Assembly: GCA_965222995.1 (NCBI GenBank)
Contig: OZ244977.1
Location: 2,294,001-2,358,000, forward strand
DNA: 64,000 bases
Direction of reading: 5' to 3'
DNA from: SB11 sp965222995
GTDB lineage: Bacteria > Bacteroidota > Bacteroidia > UBA8524
This document shows positions 47,166-54,936 of the stretch, piece by piece. Made by a program: the position numbers and the translations under genes. A model generated the notes under the pieces. The model was not told the origin of the DNA. It was given only the letters and a program-made list of their open reading frames with translations, and searched no databases. Position 1 is the stretch's first letter, and the number at the start of each line of letters is the position of its first letter.

Positions 47166-47262
47166 GTTTTCGTATAATATCTAATGTATAGACAATAAAT
47201 GTAAAGTAAATACATTTTAACTATTGGGAGATAAACGGTATTAAAATAGATGAGGTTACTTA

Positions 47263-47934
47263 TCAACAAGCTCCAACAGCATTGCCTACACTGTTAGCTC
47301 TTTTAACAATTGTTCGTTGTTTCTTTTTGGTATGGTCATTTTTATCATAATCCATCAGAAACTCTCTTATACTATTAATATATTCTTCAGTAAACTTTCT
47401 TTTATATACTAATATGAATGACGGATGGTGTATTGGGACAAATAAAGTATTACCGACTTTTTCATATGAATAAGAGAATGTTTCTGAAAAACTAACCGTT
47501 CCTAAATCAAATTTTTTGTAAATAAAACTTGCAACTTGTTTACCCAATAAAAAGACAATTTTTGGCTTAAAATACTTGAGTTCATCTTCGAAGTTCGGGT
47601 AGCACTTTTCCATTTCTGATGTAATTGGGTATCTGATTTTCTCACCTTTTAACGGGACACACTTTACAATATTCGTTTTGTAAAAACAGATTGTTTTCTT
47701 GAATGGTTTTTCAATTTCTTCAATCAAATTTCCCGTTCGGGTGTGAGGTGCTAAGGGTAACTTTTCTTCGGTCTCATCAAATTGAACAGCAGATAAACCG
47801 ACCCAAAAAACCTGTGAGCGTTGAAAATTATCTAAGGCAGGAAGTTGGTTTAAATATAACCCACACGCCCTACAAGGCTTTATTTTGCTTGGTTCTGACA
47901 GTTTTTTTAAGTTGGGGAAAGATTTCTGATTCAT
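47263..47934 (-). CDS. Uracil-DNA-glycosylase-superfamily protein with predicted Fe-S cluster
   Basis: The 223-aa protein resembles family 4/5 UDGs. Four cysteines are placed as in the [4Fe-4S] members: CRAC (residues 21 and 24), TNIVKC, and SEMEKC 19 residues later. HHPSF matches the HPS active-site motif. Motif 1 is atypical: WVGLSAVQFDE instead of GEAPG-E, so the substrate base or activity may differ from uracil excision. The C-terminal ~20 residues are Lys-rich. Its first 65 nt overlap the end of the radical SAM gene in another frame, a strong sign of one operon. A base-excision role on modified DNA is inference. Confidence 0.7.
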   Translation of the reverse strand: MNQKSFPNLKKLSEPSKIKPCRACGLYLNQLPALDNFQRSQVFWVGLSAVQFDETEEKLPLAPHTRTGNLIEEIEKPFKKTICFYKTNIVKCVPLKGEKIRYPITSEMEKCYPNFEDELKYFKPKIVFLLGKQVASFIYKKFDLGTVSFSETFSYSYEKVGNTLFVPIHHPSFILVYKRKFTEEYINSIREFLMDYDKNDHTKKKQRTIVKRANSVGNAVGAC

Positions 47935-49258
47935 TCAAATTTGTTGTGCGGTAAATATAGTCATGGACTATTTTACTTTCAACCTCAGAAAAATTTCCAT
48001 TATGGAAGTTAAATTGTAACCTCCCTACAAGGTCTGATAATTCCTTATTTCCTTCTACATTATTCACATCAATATCATACCCTTCTTCTTTTAGATCATG
48101 ATAAATTTGAGTGGCGTGATAGGGTCTATACTGAAATACACTTGTTCTAAAAAAAGACCCATACTTTAATGAGTATCTCTTTAACGTTTTAGCAAGTGTA
48201 TAAGTCATTTCCATATCCTCTTTGTTCTCTTTCGGAAACCCGTATATGAAATAACCTTTTATATCAATGCCTGCTTTTAATACTTTTTCTAAGTTCTTTT
48301 CAATTATTGATACATTATTTGTTTTATTGATAGACCTCAAAATTTTAGGTGAACCTGACTCAATGCCAATAAATAACTCTTTGCAACCACTGTTTTTTAA
48401 AGCAATCAATTCTTTCTCGTCAACATTATTAAATGTCATTACATGTGCCATAGCTCTCCACTGAAAGTTAAATTGTGAAAATATCTCTATTGCTTTTGCA
48501 ATAGTTTTATTGGTTTTCAGAAATAAATCATCAAGTACTCTAATGGATGTTACATTAGGATACTTCTCTTTGATGTTATTTAATTCGGAACAGATTGAAT
48601 TAATTGTCCTTTCTCGAATTGGAAACTCTGTATTTAACCCTTTAGCCGCAGCACAAAAAGTGCAATTATAAATACAACCTCTGCTAGTCACGATGTTTGC
48701 TTCATAAAACCCCAACGGGTGGTTCGTGGGTTCATTTAGGAAGAATTTTCGGTTTAATTGAAGAGAGGAAATATCATGGTTTACATAGCTTGAGTGTATA
48801 TCAACCTTAAAAACTCTGCGGTTTGGTTTTTCAAAAAATGGTTTGTCTTTAACACTGTTATTGACAATATCCGGCACGATAAACTCTCCGTCGCCAATTA
48901 CTATATCAATATTATTATCTGTGTCCCAATCAACTATTTGTTTGTAGAGCTCTTTGGTAGATAACGCTCCAACTATAATATGAGTATCAAAAGTTAATGA
49001 TTCAATTAATTTTTTGACTAATGTAAAGTTTGTAGTAAAAATGTTTATTCCAATAAATTCTGGCTTTAAATAATTAACAGTAGATATTAATGTATCTAAT
49101 GGTATCCTTTGGTGGATAGCATCAATAAGTTCAACATCAATATTCTTATTTTGAAGTGTAGTGGCTATATATCCTAAACCCAAAGGGGGGAGTGAGTCTT
49201 CATCATATAAAGGATTATACTCTCTAAATAGCGGAGAGTTAATTAGTAATACTTTCAT
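47870..49258 (-). CDS. Radical SAM enzyme with N-terminal B12-binding-type domain
   Basis: The 462-aa protein opens with a class-B cobalamin-binding-like domain (LLINSPLF, SLPPLGLGYIATTLQNKNIDVELIDA). The radical SAM core follows, with cluster motif GCIYNCTFCAAA (CxxxCxxC, about residue 195), RVLDDLFL, ELFIGIESGSPKIL and GYFIYGFPKE. Members carry out methylations, C-C bond formation and rearrangements. The substrate is unknown. The gene overlaps PIN by 20 nt and UDG by 65 nt, so it is translationally coupled to both. A link between radical SAM and UDG proteins is known for another family (TIGR03916, without a B12 domain); this combination I do not recognise. Confidence 0.85.
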   Translation of the reverse strand: MKVLLINSPLFREYNPLYDEDSLPPLGLGYIATTLQNKNIDVELIDAIHQRIPLDTLISTVNYLKPEFIGINIFTTNFTLVKKLIESLTFDTHIIVGALSTKELYKQIVDWDTDNNIDIVIGDGEFIVPDIVNNSVKDKPFFEKPNRRVFKVDIHSSYVNHDISSLQLNRKFFLNEPTNHPLGFYEANIVTSRGCIYNCTFCAAAKGLNTEFPIRERTINSICSELNNIKEKYPNVTSIRVLDDLFLKTNKTIAKAIEIFSQFNFQWRAMAHVMTFNNVDEKELIALKNSGCKELFIGIESGSPKILRSINKTNNVSIIEKNLEKVLKAGIDIKGYFIYGFPKENKEDMEMTYTLAKTLKRYSLKYGSFFRTSVFQYRPYHATQIYHDLKEEGYDIDVNNVEGNKELSDLVGRLQFNFHNGNFSEVESKIVHDYIYRTTNLNESEIFPQLKKTVRTKQNKAL

Positions 49259-49769
49259 AGCTTAATTTTTTTATAAAATTTTCTATTTCCTTTTTTGGAC
49301 AACGGACATTTATTTTCATTAGGTAGTTTAATTTGTTAATCATTGTTTCATTTGATAGCAGTTGCCTCGTTTTGAAAATATCAAATAACCAAAGCATACC
49401 TCTAGCTTCTATATCGAATTTTTTTGAAGCTTTTCTTATTCCGTTATCGCTTGTCAATAATTTGCAGTTATGTCTATTAGCTAATTCAAGAACAGAGCAA
49501 TCAGTAAAAGACAGTTCTCTATTTTGCTTCATCATTTGTCTAATTCCCAAAACATCACCTTTTGAATCAATAATTATTTTATTATTTAAAATATAAGTAT
49601 CTATCATTTTTCTTTGTTGTGGCTTTTTAACTTCTTCGTAGACAAATGGTGTTGTAATTATTTGTTGTTGAACATCTAAGGATAATTCAAGTAATTCCAA
49701 CTCTATCAAGTCAAACAAAATACAAGTGTCATTTATAGTAATTGAAATTGTTTCAGGATACATCCACAT
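49239..49769 (-). CDS. PIN-domain nuclease-like protein
   Basis: The ATG at 49769 (MWMYPE) is chosen because AAAGGGGG, a good ribosome-binding site, precedes it. Longer readings need a non-ATG start. The 176-aa protein shows the PIN acidic residues: NDTCILFDL (first Asp), FVYEEV (Glu), LSFTDCSVLELA (Asp) and LLTSDNGIRK (Asp). PIN domains cut RNA and are often toxins. The start lies 17 nt inside the end of the XRE-ImmA gene and the end overlaps the radical SAM gene by 20 nt. XRE-ImmA/PIN pairs are typical of toxin-antitoxin-like modules. Confidence 0.72.
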   Translation of the reverse strand: MWMYPETISITINDTCILFDLIELELLELSLDVQQQIITTPFVYEEVKKPQQRKMIDTYILNNKIIIDSKGDVLGIRQMMKQNRELSFTDCSVLELANRHNCKLLTSDNGIRKASKKFDIEARGMLWLFDIFKTRQLLSNETMINKLNYLMKINVRCPKKEIENFIKKLSYESITN

Positions 49770-50838
49770 CCCCCTTTCTAAACTCCTCAACACTACAATT
49801 ACAAATTGCGGCAGCCTTACTCAAACTAATTATTCCTTCTGCAACAGCCATTGAAACAAGCTGAACAATTTTTTGCATTTTCTCACTACCCTTGAACGCT
49901 CCCGGCTCACCCTTTTTCCCATATTCTCGGCTTAACCACACACTCCACCTCTTGTAATAAGTTGGGGTGATGACCCCAATTTTATTTAACCTGTGTACAA
50001 TTGCTCTAATTGAAATACCGTAATATTCTTTAATAGCTATTAACTCATTTAATTCAATATAGTTCCTTTGGCTATTTCCAATCATTTTAATAAGCATTGG
50101 TTTTGGTATCAAAAAGCAACTTGAAAAATAATGGCAGTATTGTTCAATCAAGTTTTCATCTTTTGCAATAGCTTCATCAAATCTTAGCAAAATATGAGCC
50201 AATTCGTGAATGGCAGTAAATCTGATACGTTCAATGGATTTAGTAGTAGTGTTTACTACAACAACAGGAATACCGGAAGTATAAACTGCAAAGCCATCAA
50301 ATTTGTCAACATCTTTAATTAAATACACTTTTATTCCTGCTAATTCAAGCATATTTATAACATTTGAAATAGGATTAACCCCAAGTTCCCATTTTTCTCT
50401 AAGTAACTTTGCCGCTGCTTCGACGTCATCAAAAGACCGAATTTTAACTTTTGCAAGAGGGTTTTTAAAACTTGTAGAAATCCCCAATATATTTTCAACT
50501 TCTATGAACCTTTCAACATAATCCCTCGCCTTTTCAATAATTGCCTCTTCATCTTTCTTTTTGAGTCCTGAATACTTCCTAAATGAAATATTTTCAAGTT
50601 CAACACTTTCTTCTCGCAATAAGTAATCTGTGGTTACATTCAATGCTTTAGTTAGTGCTATTAAAATATCTGCGGAAGGCTTCATTAAACCTGCCTCATA
50701 TTTATTTAAAGATTGTTTTGATATTTTATTATGTAAAACATCTGCCAACTCTTGTAAGGAAAAGCCAGCTTTTTTGCGAGCAAACCTTAGTCTTGTTCCA
50801 AAGACATTTTCTGGTGGCGGAAATAAACTGTCATTCAT
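49753..50838 (-). CDS. XRE-family regulator fused to ImmA/IrrE metallopeptidase
   Basis: ATG 50838 (MNDSLFPPPE) is selected, because a perfect promoter ends 6 nt before it. The 361-aa protein has an HTH_3 domain (FGTRLRFARKKAGFSLQELAD...SKQSLNKYEAG, about 12-70). The peptidase domain follows with zinc motif IHELAHILL (HExxH, about residue 208) and a downstream acidic ligand region (CHYFSSCFLIP). ImmA-type proteases cleave repressors in phage and ICE induction, or antitoxins. Here DNA binding and protease are in one chain, so it may sense a signal and control its own operon. It is first of four overlapping genes. Confidence 0.88.
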   Translation of the reverse strand: MNDSLFPPPENVFGTRLRFARKKAGFSLQELADVLHNKISKQSLNKYEAGLMKPSADILIALTKALNVTTDYLLREESVELENISFRKYSGLKKKDEEAIIEKARDYVERFIEVENILGISTSFKNPLAKVKIRSFDDVEAAAKLLREKWELGVNPISNVINMLELAGIKVYLIKDVDKFDGFAVYTSGIPVVVVNTTTKSIERIRFTAIHELAHILLRFDEAIAKDENLIEQYCHYFSSCFLIPKPMLIKMIGNSQRNYIELNELIAIKEYYGISIRAIVHRLNKIGVITPTYYKRWSVWLSREYGKKGEPGAFKGSEKMQKIVQLVSMAVAEGIISLSKAAAICNCSVEEFRKGDVDVS

Positions 50839-50876
50839 GGTTGACAAATATAATACTATTACTTGTTTTGTCAACC
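50839..50876 (-). promoter_or_regulatory. Promoter inside a perfect inverted repeat, upstream of the XRE-ImmA operon
   Basis: GGTTGACAAA (50839-50848) and TTTGTCAACC (50867-50876) are a perfect 10-bp inverted repeat. On the minus strand, TTG (50874-50872), a 19-nt spacer and TATATTTG (50852-50845) form a textbook Bacteroidota promoter covered by both arms. The ATG follows 6 nt later. This is the layout of an autorepressor operator. Confidence 0.72.
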
Positions 50877-50885
50877 AATAATTTT

Positions 50886-52118
50886 TTAACCAACTGGTTT
50901 TAATGCGTTTACTCTTGCTTGTTTTACCGTTTTCCCACTAAACCCCACACTCATTTCCCCGTCAATCATCAATTTGATGTAGAAATGAAACTTGGGCAGA
51001 TGAATAAAGTCAGTTTCTTTAAAGGTTGGATTAAACTCTTTAGCTAAGTATTCAGCGTCAGTTGCTCCAATTCTAAACGAAATAATAGTCCCCACATTAC
51101 CAAATATTGCCTTTCTAATAGGTTCTTGCAGTTGGTCTAAATACTGGTGAGCTAAGAATAATGACAGCTTATATTTTCGTGCTTCCGCTAAAATATCGGT
51201 GATAGATTGTGTAATAAAACTATGGGCTTCATCAATATAGAGGTAAAACGGTATTCGTTCATGTTCGAGTTGAGTAGCTCTGTATAATGCTGTTAGTTGT
51301 ATAGAAGTGGTGAGTATGCTCCCTAATATAGTTGAAGCGTCTTCACCTAATGTGCCTTTGGATAGGTTGCAAATGAGTATTTTGCTCTTGTCCATAACCT
51401 TGTTGAGTTTTAATTGGGGTTTTGGGATGTGTGTTTTTTGATTTGTATTGATGTTAAAAATTCTATGCAGTGGAGTACTGGCAGTTAGAATACTTACCTT
51501 ATTTAATATAGGAGCTATATACTCACTTCGTTGTTTTGGGGTGTAGTTGTTAAACTCGTTATTCCAAAAGTTCTGAACTTCTTTGGGGTGTTTGTAGGTA
51601 AGCACATGACTTCTGAAATCGGTATTAGTGAGTAGTGGTTGTATATCCAGTAGTGTAGCAGTGGGATAGTTGAGTAAAGTGAGAAGTGTAAAGCGTAGTA
51701 TATGCTCCATGCGTGCACCCCATGTATCACTCCATATCTTTTTGAGGGTGCTGACTAATCCTCCGGCTACTAAGTGGTGATAGCTGGGGTGTATATGTTT
51801 CAGTGGATTAAAAGGTATGATATGGTCTTTGTTACTTGGGTTCAGGTAGATGAGGTCTTTTACTCTTTCTTTAGGAATGCCTTTAAGGATTTCATTTGAA
51901 AGGTCTCCGTGTGGGTCTATGATACATAAGCCTTTTCCTTTGTTAATGTCAGATAGAGCCATGTGCTTGAGCAAGGTGGATTTTCCTGTACCGCTTTTGC
52001 CGATAACATAGATGTGTTGTAATTTATCGTTGTCTTTGATATTGATGGGTTGGTTATCGTTTCTGAAGTGGGTGTAGCCGATATGGGTAAGGTGTTGTTT
52101 TGAATTGAAGTTGTCCAT
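50886..52118 (-). CDS. Coupling-protein-like (TraG/VirD4 or HerA-type) ATPase
   Basis: ATG 52118 (MDNFNSKQHL) is used; the longer reading begins with GTG. The 410-aa protein has Walker A VIGKSGTGKSTLLKH (about residue 35) followed by IIDPHGDL. Walker B is FYLYIDEAHSF, and QPIRKAIFGNVGTIISFRIG follows as in conjugative coupling proteins (DUF87/TraM-recognition type). It likely drives DNA transfer of the element or acts as a DNA-pumping ATPase. No relaxase or mating-pore gene is in the window, so this fits a mobilizable element. A palindrome at 52160-52185 lies upstream. Confidence 0.78.
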   Translation of the reverse strand: MDNFNSKQHLTHIGYTHFRNDNQPINIKDNDKLQHIYVIGKSGTGKSTLLKHMALSDINKGKGLCIIDPHGDLSNEILKGIPKERVKDLIYLNPSNKDHIIPFNPLKHIHPSYHHLVAGGLVSTLKKIWSDTWGARMEHILRFTLLTLLNYPTATLLDIQPLLTNTDFRSHVLTYKHPKEVQNFWNNEFNNYTPKQRSEYIAPILNKVSILTASTPLHRIFNINTNQKTHIPKPQLKLNKVMDKSKILICNLSKGTLGEDASTILGSILTTSIQLTALYRATQLEHERIPFYLYIDEAHSFITQSITDILAEARKYKLSLFLAHQYLDQLQEPIRKAIFGNVGTIISFRIGATDAEYLAKEFNPTFKETDFIHLPKFHFYIKLMIDGEMSVGFSGKTVKQARVNALKPVG

Positions 52119-52152
52119 ACTTAAATTGTATGGGTACACTGCAAACTTGGGT

Positions 52153-52184
52153 AGTAGGACAAATAACCTCTTAAGAGGTTATTT
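52153..52184. repeat. 32-bp direct repeat flanking the recombinase unit (left copy)
   Basis: It begins AGTAGGACAAA and ends GGTTATTT. It matches 28 of 32 positions of 54093-54124 in the same orientation. The two copies bracket exactly the recombinase gene and its small upstream ORF. Confidence 0.6.
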
Positions 52185-52185
52185 G
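52160..52185. promoter_or_regulatory. 26-bp perfect palindrome P1 upstream of the ATPase gene
   Basis: The half is CAAATAACCTCTT; the centre is CCTCTTAAGAGG. It is 42 nt from the ATPase start and is related to P2-P4 in the same element. Confidence 0.65.
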
Positions 52186-52284
52186 TTTCTTTGATATTTT
52201 TTAATTTTTTTTAGTATTTCAGATACCTCAACAACCTCATTAGCAATAGTTTTCCAATACACAATTTCATTTGAGCCTTTATAA

Positions 52285-53835
52285 CTAGTTTGATTTTTTG
52301 TATTTGTTATTTCTGGTGTGTTCGAAGTGCGTGTCTTTGAGTGCACTCGGTAGTTTTTTTGACCCAAAAAAATACTTTTTTGGGTTGAAAATATTACATA
52401 TTTCTTTGGTTCGAAAATCACTACCATCGAAAAACACCCCTTTTGGAAATTTAAACCATTGCAATAGCAATTTTTCTTGAGGTTCAGCAACTTCCCATAC
52501 ATCACCTGGCTTTTCTAAATAATGACTAATAAAACGCACCATTTTTTTGATAGTGAACTGTTCTTGTGGAATATCTGATAATGCTAGCTTTGTTTCATTT
52601 AAGTCTCTTTCAATATAACCTAAATGCTCTTGTAGTATGTCATCACTGATAACTCCTTGTAGGTTTTTCTTAATCAGTAAGTTTTGTTGTTCTTTTAAGT
52701 GTATGATACTGTTCTCTAGTTGCTTTACCCTTTTTTGATTTCCTTTTTGAGTGGATGATATATTATATTCTATCTGTTGCTTAAACTCATTCAAGTATAT
52801 ATTATCCATGCTATATGAGTTCAAAAAGTTTTTAAACTTATGTTCTAAAAATTCTTTTCGGTAGCATTTTCCCTTACCTATAAAATTATAATATGCGTAT
52901 TTCTTTTTACGCCCTTGACACCATGAGCCAATTAGTTTACTTCCAGTTTTTGAGTGAATTACAAATCTTCGTAAGGTAAAATCAGGATTTTCCATTTGAT
53001 AATGAAAATTCCTTCTTGTGCGATGTTTTAAAACCCACTGCACCTTTTCAAATAACTCTTTTGAAACAATAGGCTTAAAATTGCCCTTATGACGTTCACC
53101 AAATTTTACAATTTCACCTTTATAAAGTTCATTTTTTAGTACTTTAAAAAAATGAGATTTTGAAATTATTTTACCTCTGCTACTTAACAAGCCCTCATGG
53201 TTCATTCTTCTTCGCACTTCTTCAATGGGCACCAAATTAGAAGCAACTAATTCAAAGGTTTTTCTTATTAACGGAGCAAATTCATTTTGTTGAATCGTTG
53301 ATTTCCCTGCAACTTTTATATTCTTATATCCTATGGGTGCTTTCCACACATATCTTCCTTCTCTTGAAGCTTCTCTCATCCCTCCAATTGAACGTTCTGT
53401 TCGTACCTCATTATCAAATTGGGCTACATTAGCTATCATATTTTCTATAAACCTTCCGGCAGGTGTATCATCAAAGGGTTCAGTGGATGAGATTATCTCC
53501 ACTTTGTATTTCTTTAGGAATAACTTTATTTGCCCATAATCACTTAATACCCTTGCCATTCTGTCTACTTTGTAGATGACAACATGAGTTACTTCATTCT
53601 TTTTATCCGAGCAATAACGCAACAAGTTTTTTAACTCGGTTCTGTCTTTGGTTTTTGCGGTTTCTCCTTTTTCAATGAAGACTTTTGCAATTTTAAACTC
53701 ATGCGTTTTACAAAACTATCTGCATATCTTTTCTTGAGTTACTAAACTATTCCCGTCTTCCATTTGCTCTTTAGTAGAAACACGGCAATAAATAACTGCT
53801 TGTTTAAGATTTTGGATTTCTTTTTTTGGAGGCAT
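52285..53835 (-). pseudogene. Large serine recombinase interrupted by an in-frame amber codon
   Basis: The full frame starts at ATG 53835. Residues 1-39 (ending QEKICR) carry the catalytic region AVIYCRVSTKEQ (Ser20). Codon 40 is TAG (53716-53718), and the frame then continues without further stops for 476 codons. These encode the rest of the resolvase domain (VIYKVDRMARVLSDYGQ, PAGRFIENMIANVAQFDNE), the recombinase domain, a zinc-ribbon-like part and a coiled coil. Total length (about 516 codons) is normal for the family. Without readthrough the enzyme lacks its nucleophile. It may be a recent null mutation, suppressed in vivo, or a sequencing error. It is presumably the integrase of this element. 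Confidence 0.82.
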
Positions 53836-54031
53836 TTTGTTGTTTTAGAAATACCCTTACCAAAATTTTGGCTAATATATCTAATGCAATTTCAGTAGGC
53901 ACTTCATTCGAGTTAATATCAGAAGGCGGGCAATCAGGTAACTCATTGTTGCTACACAAAAAGTGAGACTGCCCGTCTTCTGAGATCGACTTTTTTGTGT
54001 TCCCTATTTCCTTTTTGTGTAGCTCCCTCAT
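53804..54031 (-). CDS. Small ORF overlapping the recombinase start
   Basis: A 75-aa protein starting MRELHKKEIG (the longer reading needs TTG). It contains LPDCPPSDINSNEVPTEIAL and DILAKILVRVFLKQ. It overlaps the recombinase start by 32 nt in another frame, so it is probably coupled to it. I do not recognise a family. It could be a recombinase directionality or accessory factor, which is inference from position only. Confidence 0.5.
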   Translation of the reverse strand: MRELHKKEIGNTKKSISEDGQSHFLCSNNELPDCPPSDINSNEVPTEIALDILAKILVRVFLKQQNASKKRNPKS

Positions 54032-54092
54032 TATACCATACAACGCTAGCTATTTAATACCCTTATTCTCTCAAACAATAGCCAAAAGCAAC

Positions 54093-54124
54093 AGTAGGAC
54101 AAAAAACCCCTTAAAGGGTTATTT
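54093..54124. repeat. 32-bp direct repeat flanking the recombinase unit (right copy), containing palindrome P2
   Basis: It pairs with 52153-52184. The inner palindrome is AACCCCTTAAAGGGTT (54105-54120), imperfect at one pair. Relative to P1, T-A has become C-G at symmetric positions, which keeps the dyad. It lies about 60 nt upstream of the first small HTH gene. Confidence 0.6.
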
Positions 54125-54185
54125 AGATGAGCAATAAATAGAATAGGTAGCTTTCTTTTTACTCTTGATGTAGTATAACGGGAAT

Positions 54186-54419
54186 ATGAAGTCCAAAGAA
54201 CATAACCCTAATACCATTAAAGAGCATAGGGTCAATAAAGGATATTCCATTGATGACATTGCTGCTTTATTATCCGTTAGCAGTACTCATGTTGAAAGCT
54301 GGGAAAACGGCTCCGTTATTCCTTCTTCTCTTCACCTTCTACAGTTGTGTGCGTTGTTTGATACTTCCCTTGAGTTCCTGTATCCTGATGTATATAAAAA
54401 GTTGTTGGATGATGAGTAG
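54186..54419 (+). CDS. Small XRE-type HTH protein
   Basis: The 77-aa protein is one HTH_3 domain: KEHRVNKGYSIDDIAALLSVSSTHVESWENGSVIPSSLHLLQLCALF, with the usual helix 2-3 spacing. It lies downstream of palindrome P2 and 104 nt upstream of a second HTH gene. It is a candidate regulator of the element, possibly binding the palindromes. No catalytic or dimerisation domain besides. Confidence 0.8.
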   Translation: MKSKEHNPNTIKEHRVNKGYSIDDIAALLSVSSTHVESWENGSVIPSSLHLLQLCALFDTSLEFLYPDVYKKLLDDE

Positions 54420-54458
54420 CATATTTTCAGTATATCGGCTGAAAATAAAGTTTTCATA

Positions 54459-54481
54459 AAATATCCTCTAAAGGGGTTATT
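54459..54481. promoter_or_regulatory. Imperfect palindrome P3 upstream of the second HTH gene
   Basis: It reads AAATATCCTCTA then AAGGGGTTATT and differs from P1 at only three positions. It is 42 nt from the start codon at 54524. TACCTCTG, a near -7 element, follows in between. Confidence 0.5.
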
Positions 54482-54523
54482 CTTCCTTCTTTTCCCATAC
54501 CTCTGATATGATAAGTTGGATAT

Positions 54524-54778
54524 ATGGAAACCTTTGGTCGAAAATTTCCTAACCGTCTTTTTCTCTACCGTAAGCTGGCAAAGCTTACACAACAAGAAGT
54601 AGCTGAAGCTCTTGGTGTGTCCCAAAGCAGAGTATCAGGATGGGAACAAGGAGATATGTACCCCACCCTCATCAATCTTTTAAAACTCAGTATTCTCTAC
54701 CGTACCCTTTGTACAGAACTCTATTACGAACTTTACCAACACTACCAACAAGAGTTTAAAGATGGTTTTAGTAAGTAG
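54524..54778 (+). CDS. Small XRE-type HTH protein
   Basis: The 84-aa protein has an HTH_3 domain (FLYRKLAKLTQQEVAEALGVSQSRVSGWEQGDMYPTLINLLKL) followed by a short Tyr-rich tail (ELYYELYQHYQQEF). It is preceded by palindrome P3. Together with the gene at 54186 it probably forms the control region of the element. Confidence 0.82.
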   Translation: METFGRKFPNRLFLYRKLAKLTQQEVAEALGVSQSRVSGWEQGDMYPTLINLLKLSILYRTLCTELYYELYQHYQQEFKDGFSK

Positions 54779-54936
54779 CGAAGGGTTAGTTATTAGTTAA
54801 TGGTTGTCGGTTATTAGTTTTTTGTTTGTTAAAAATTTTGGTTTAGTTACTCGAGCGATAGCGATTTATTTATATAAAAATAAATAACGATAACGATTTC
54901 GCTCGCAGTCTTTATTGGTTAGCGTTTGTTCTTGCT
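54779..54936. other. Intergenic region with a long imperfect hairpin
   Basis: CGAGCGA (54852-54858) and TCGCTCG (54899-54905) pair perfectly. The AT-rich inside (GCGATTTATTTAT / ATAAATAACGATAACG) pairs partly. No T-run follows. It could be a processed RNA structure, a small repeat element or a protein-binding site. Confidence 0.45.

Larger units (their letters stand above)
46538..47262. other. Gene-poor region between the adhesin cluster and the mobile element
   Basis: The 725-nt stretch contains a tRNA-3'-end-like relic with an adjoining terminator-like stem. It also has a possible small transcription unit (promoter 46964, ORF 46976-47041, hairpin 47034-47073, terminator 47135-47165), each listed separately. 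The remainder is AT-rich with nothing recognised. The left boundary of the mobile element should lie in or just right of this region. Confidence 0.5.

Noticed and set aside
52179..52505. 108-aa frame at the 3' end of the recombinase gene
   Set aside because: It lies mostly in another frame of the recombinase coding region, and its start is inside that gene. Only the last 35 codons are free, and they show no domain.
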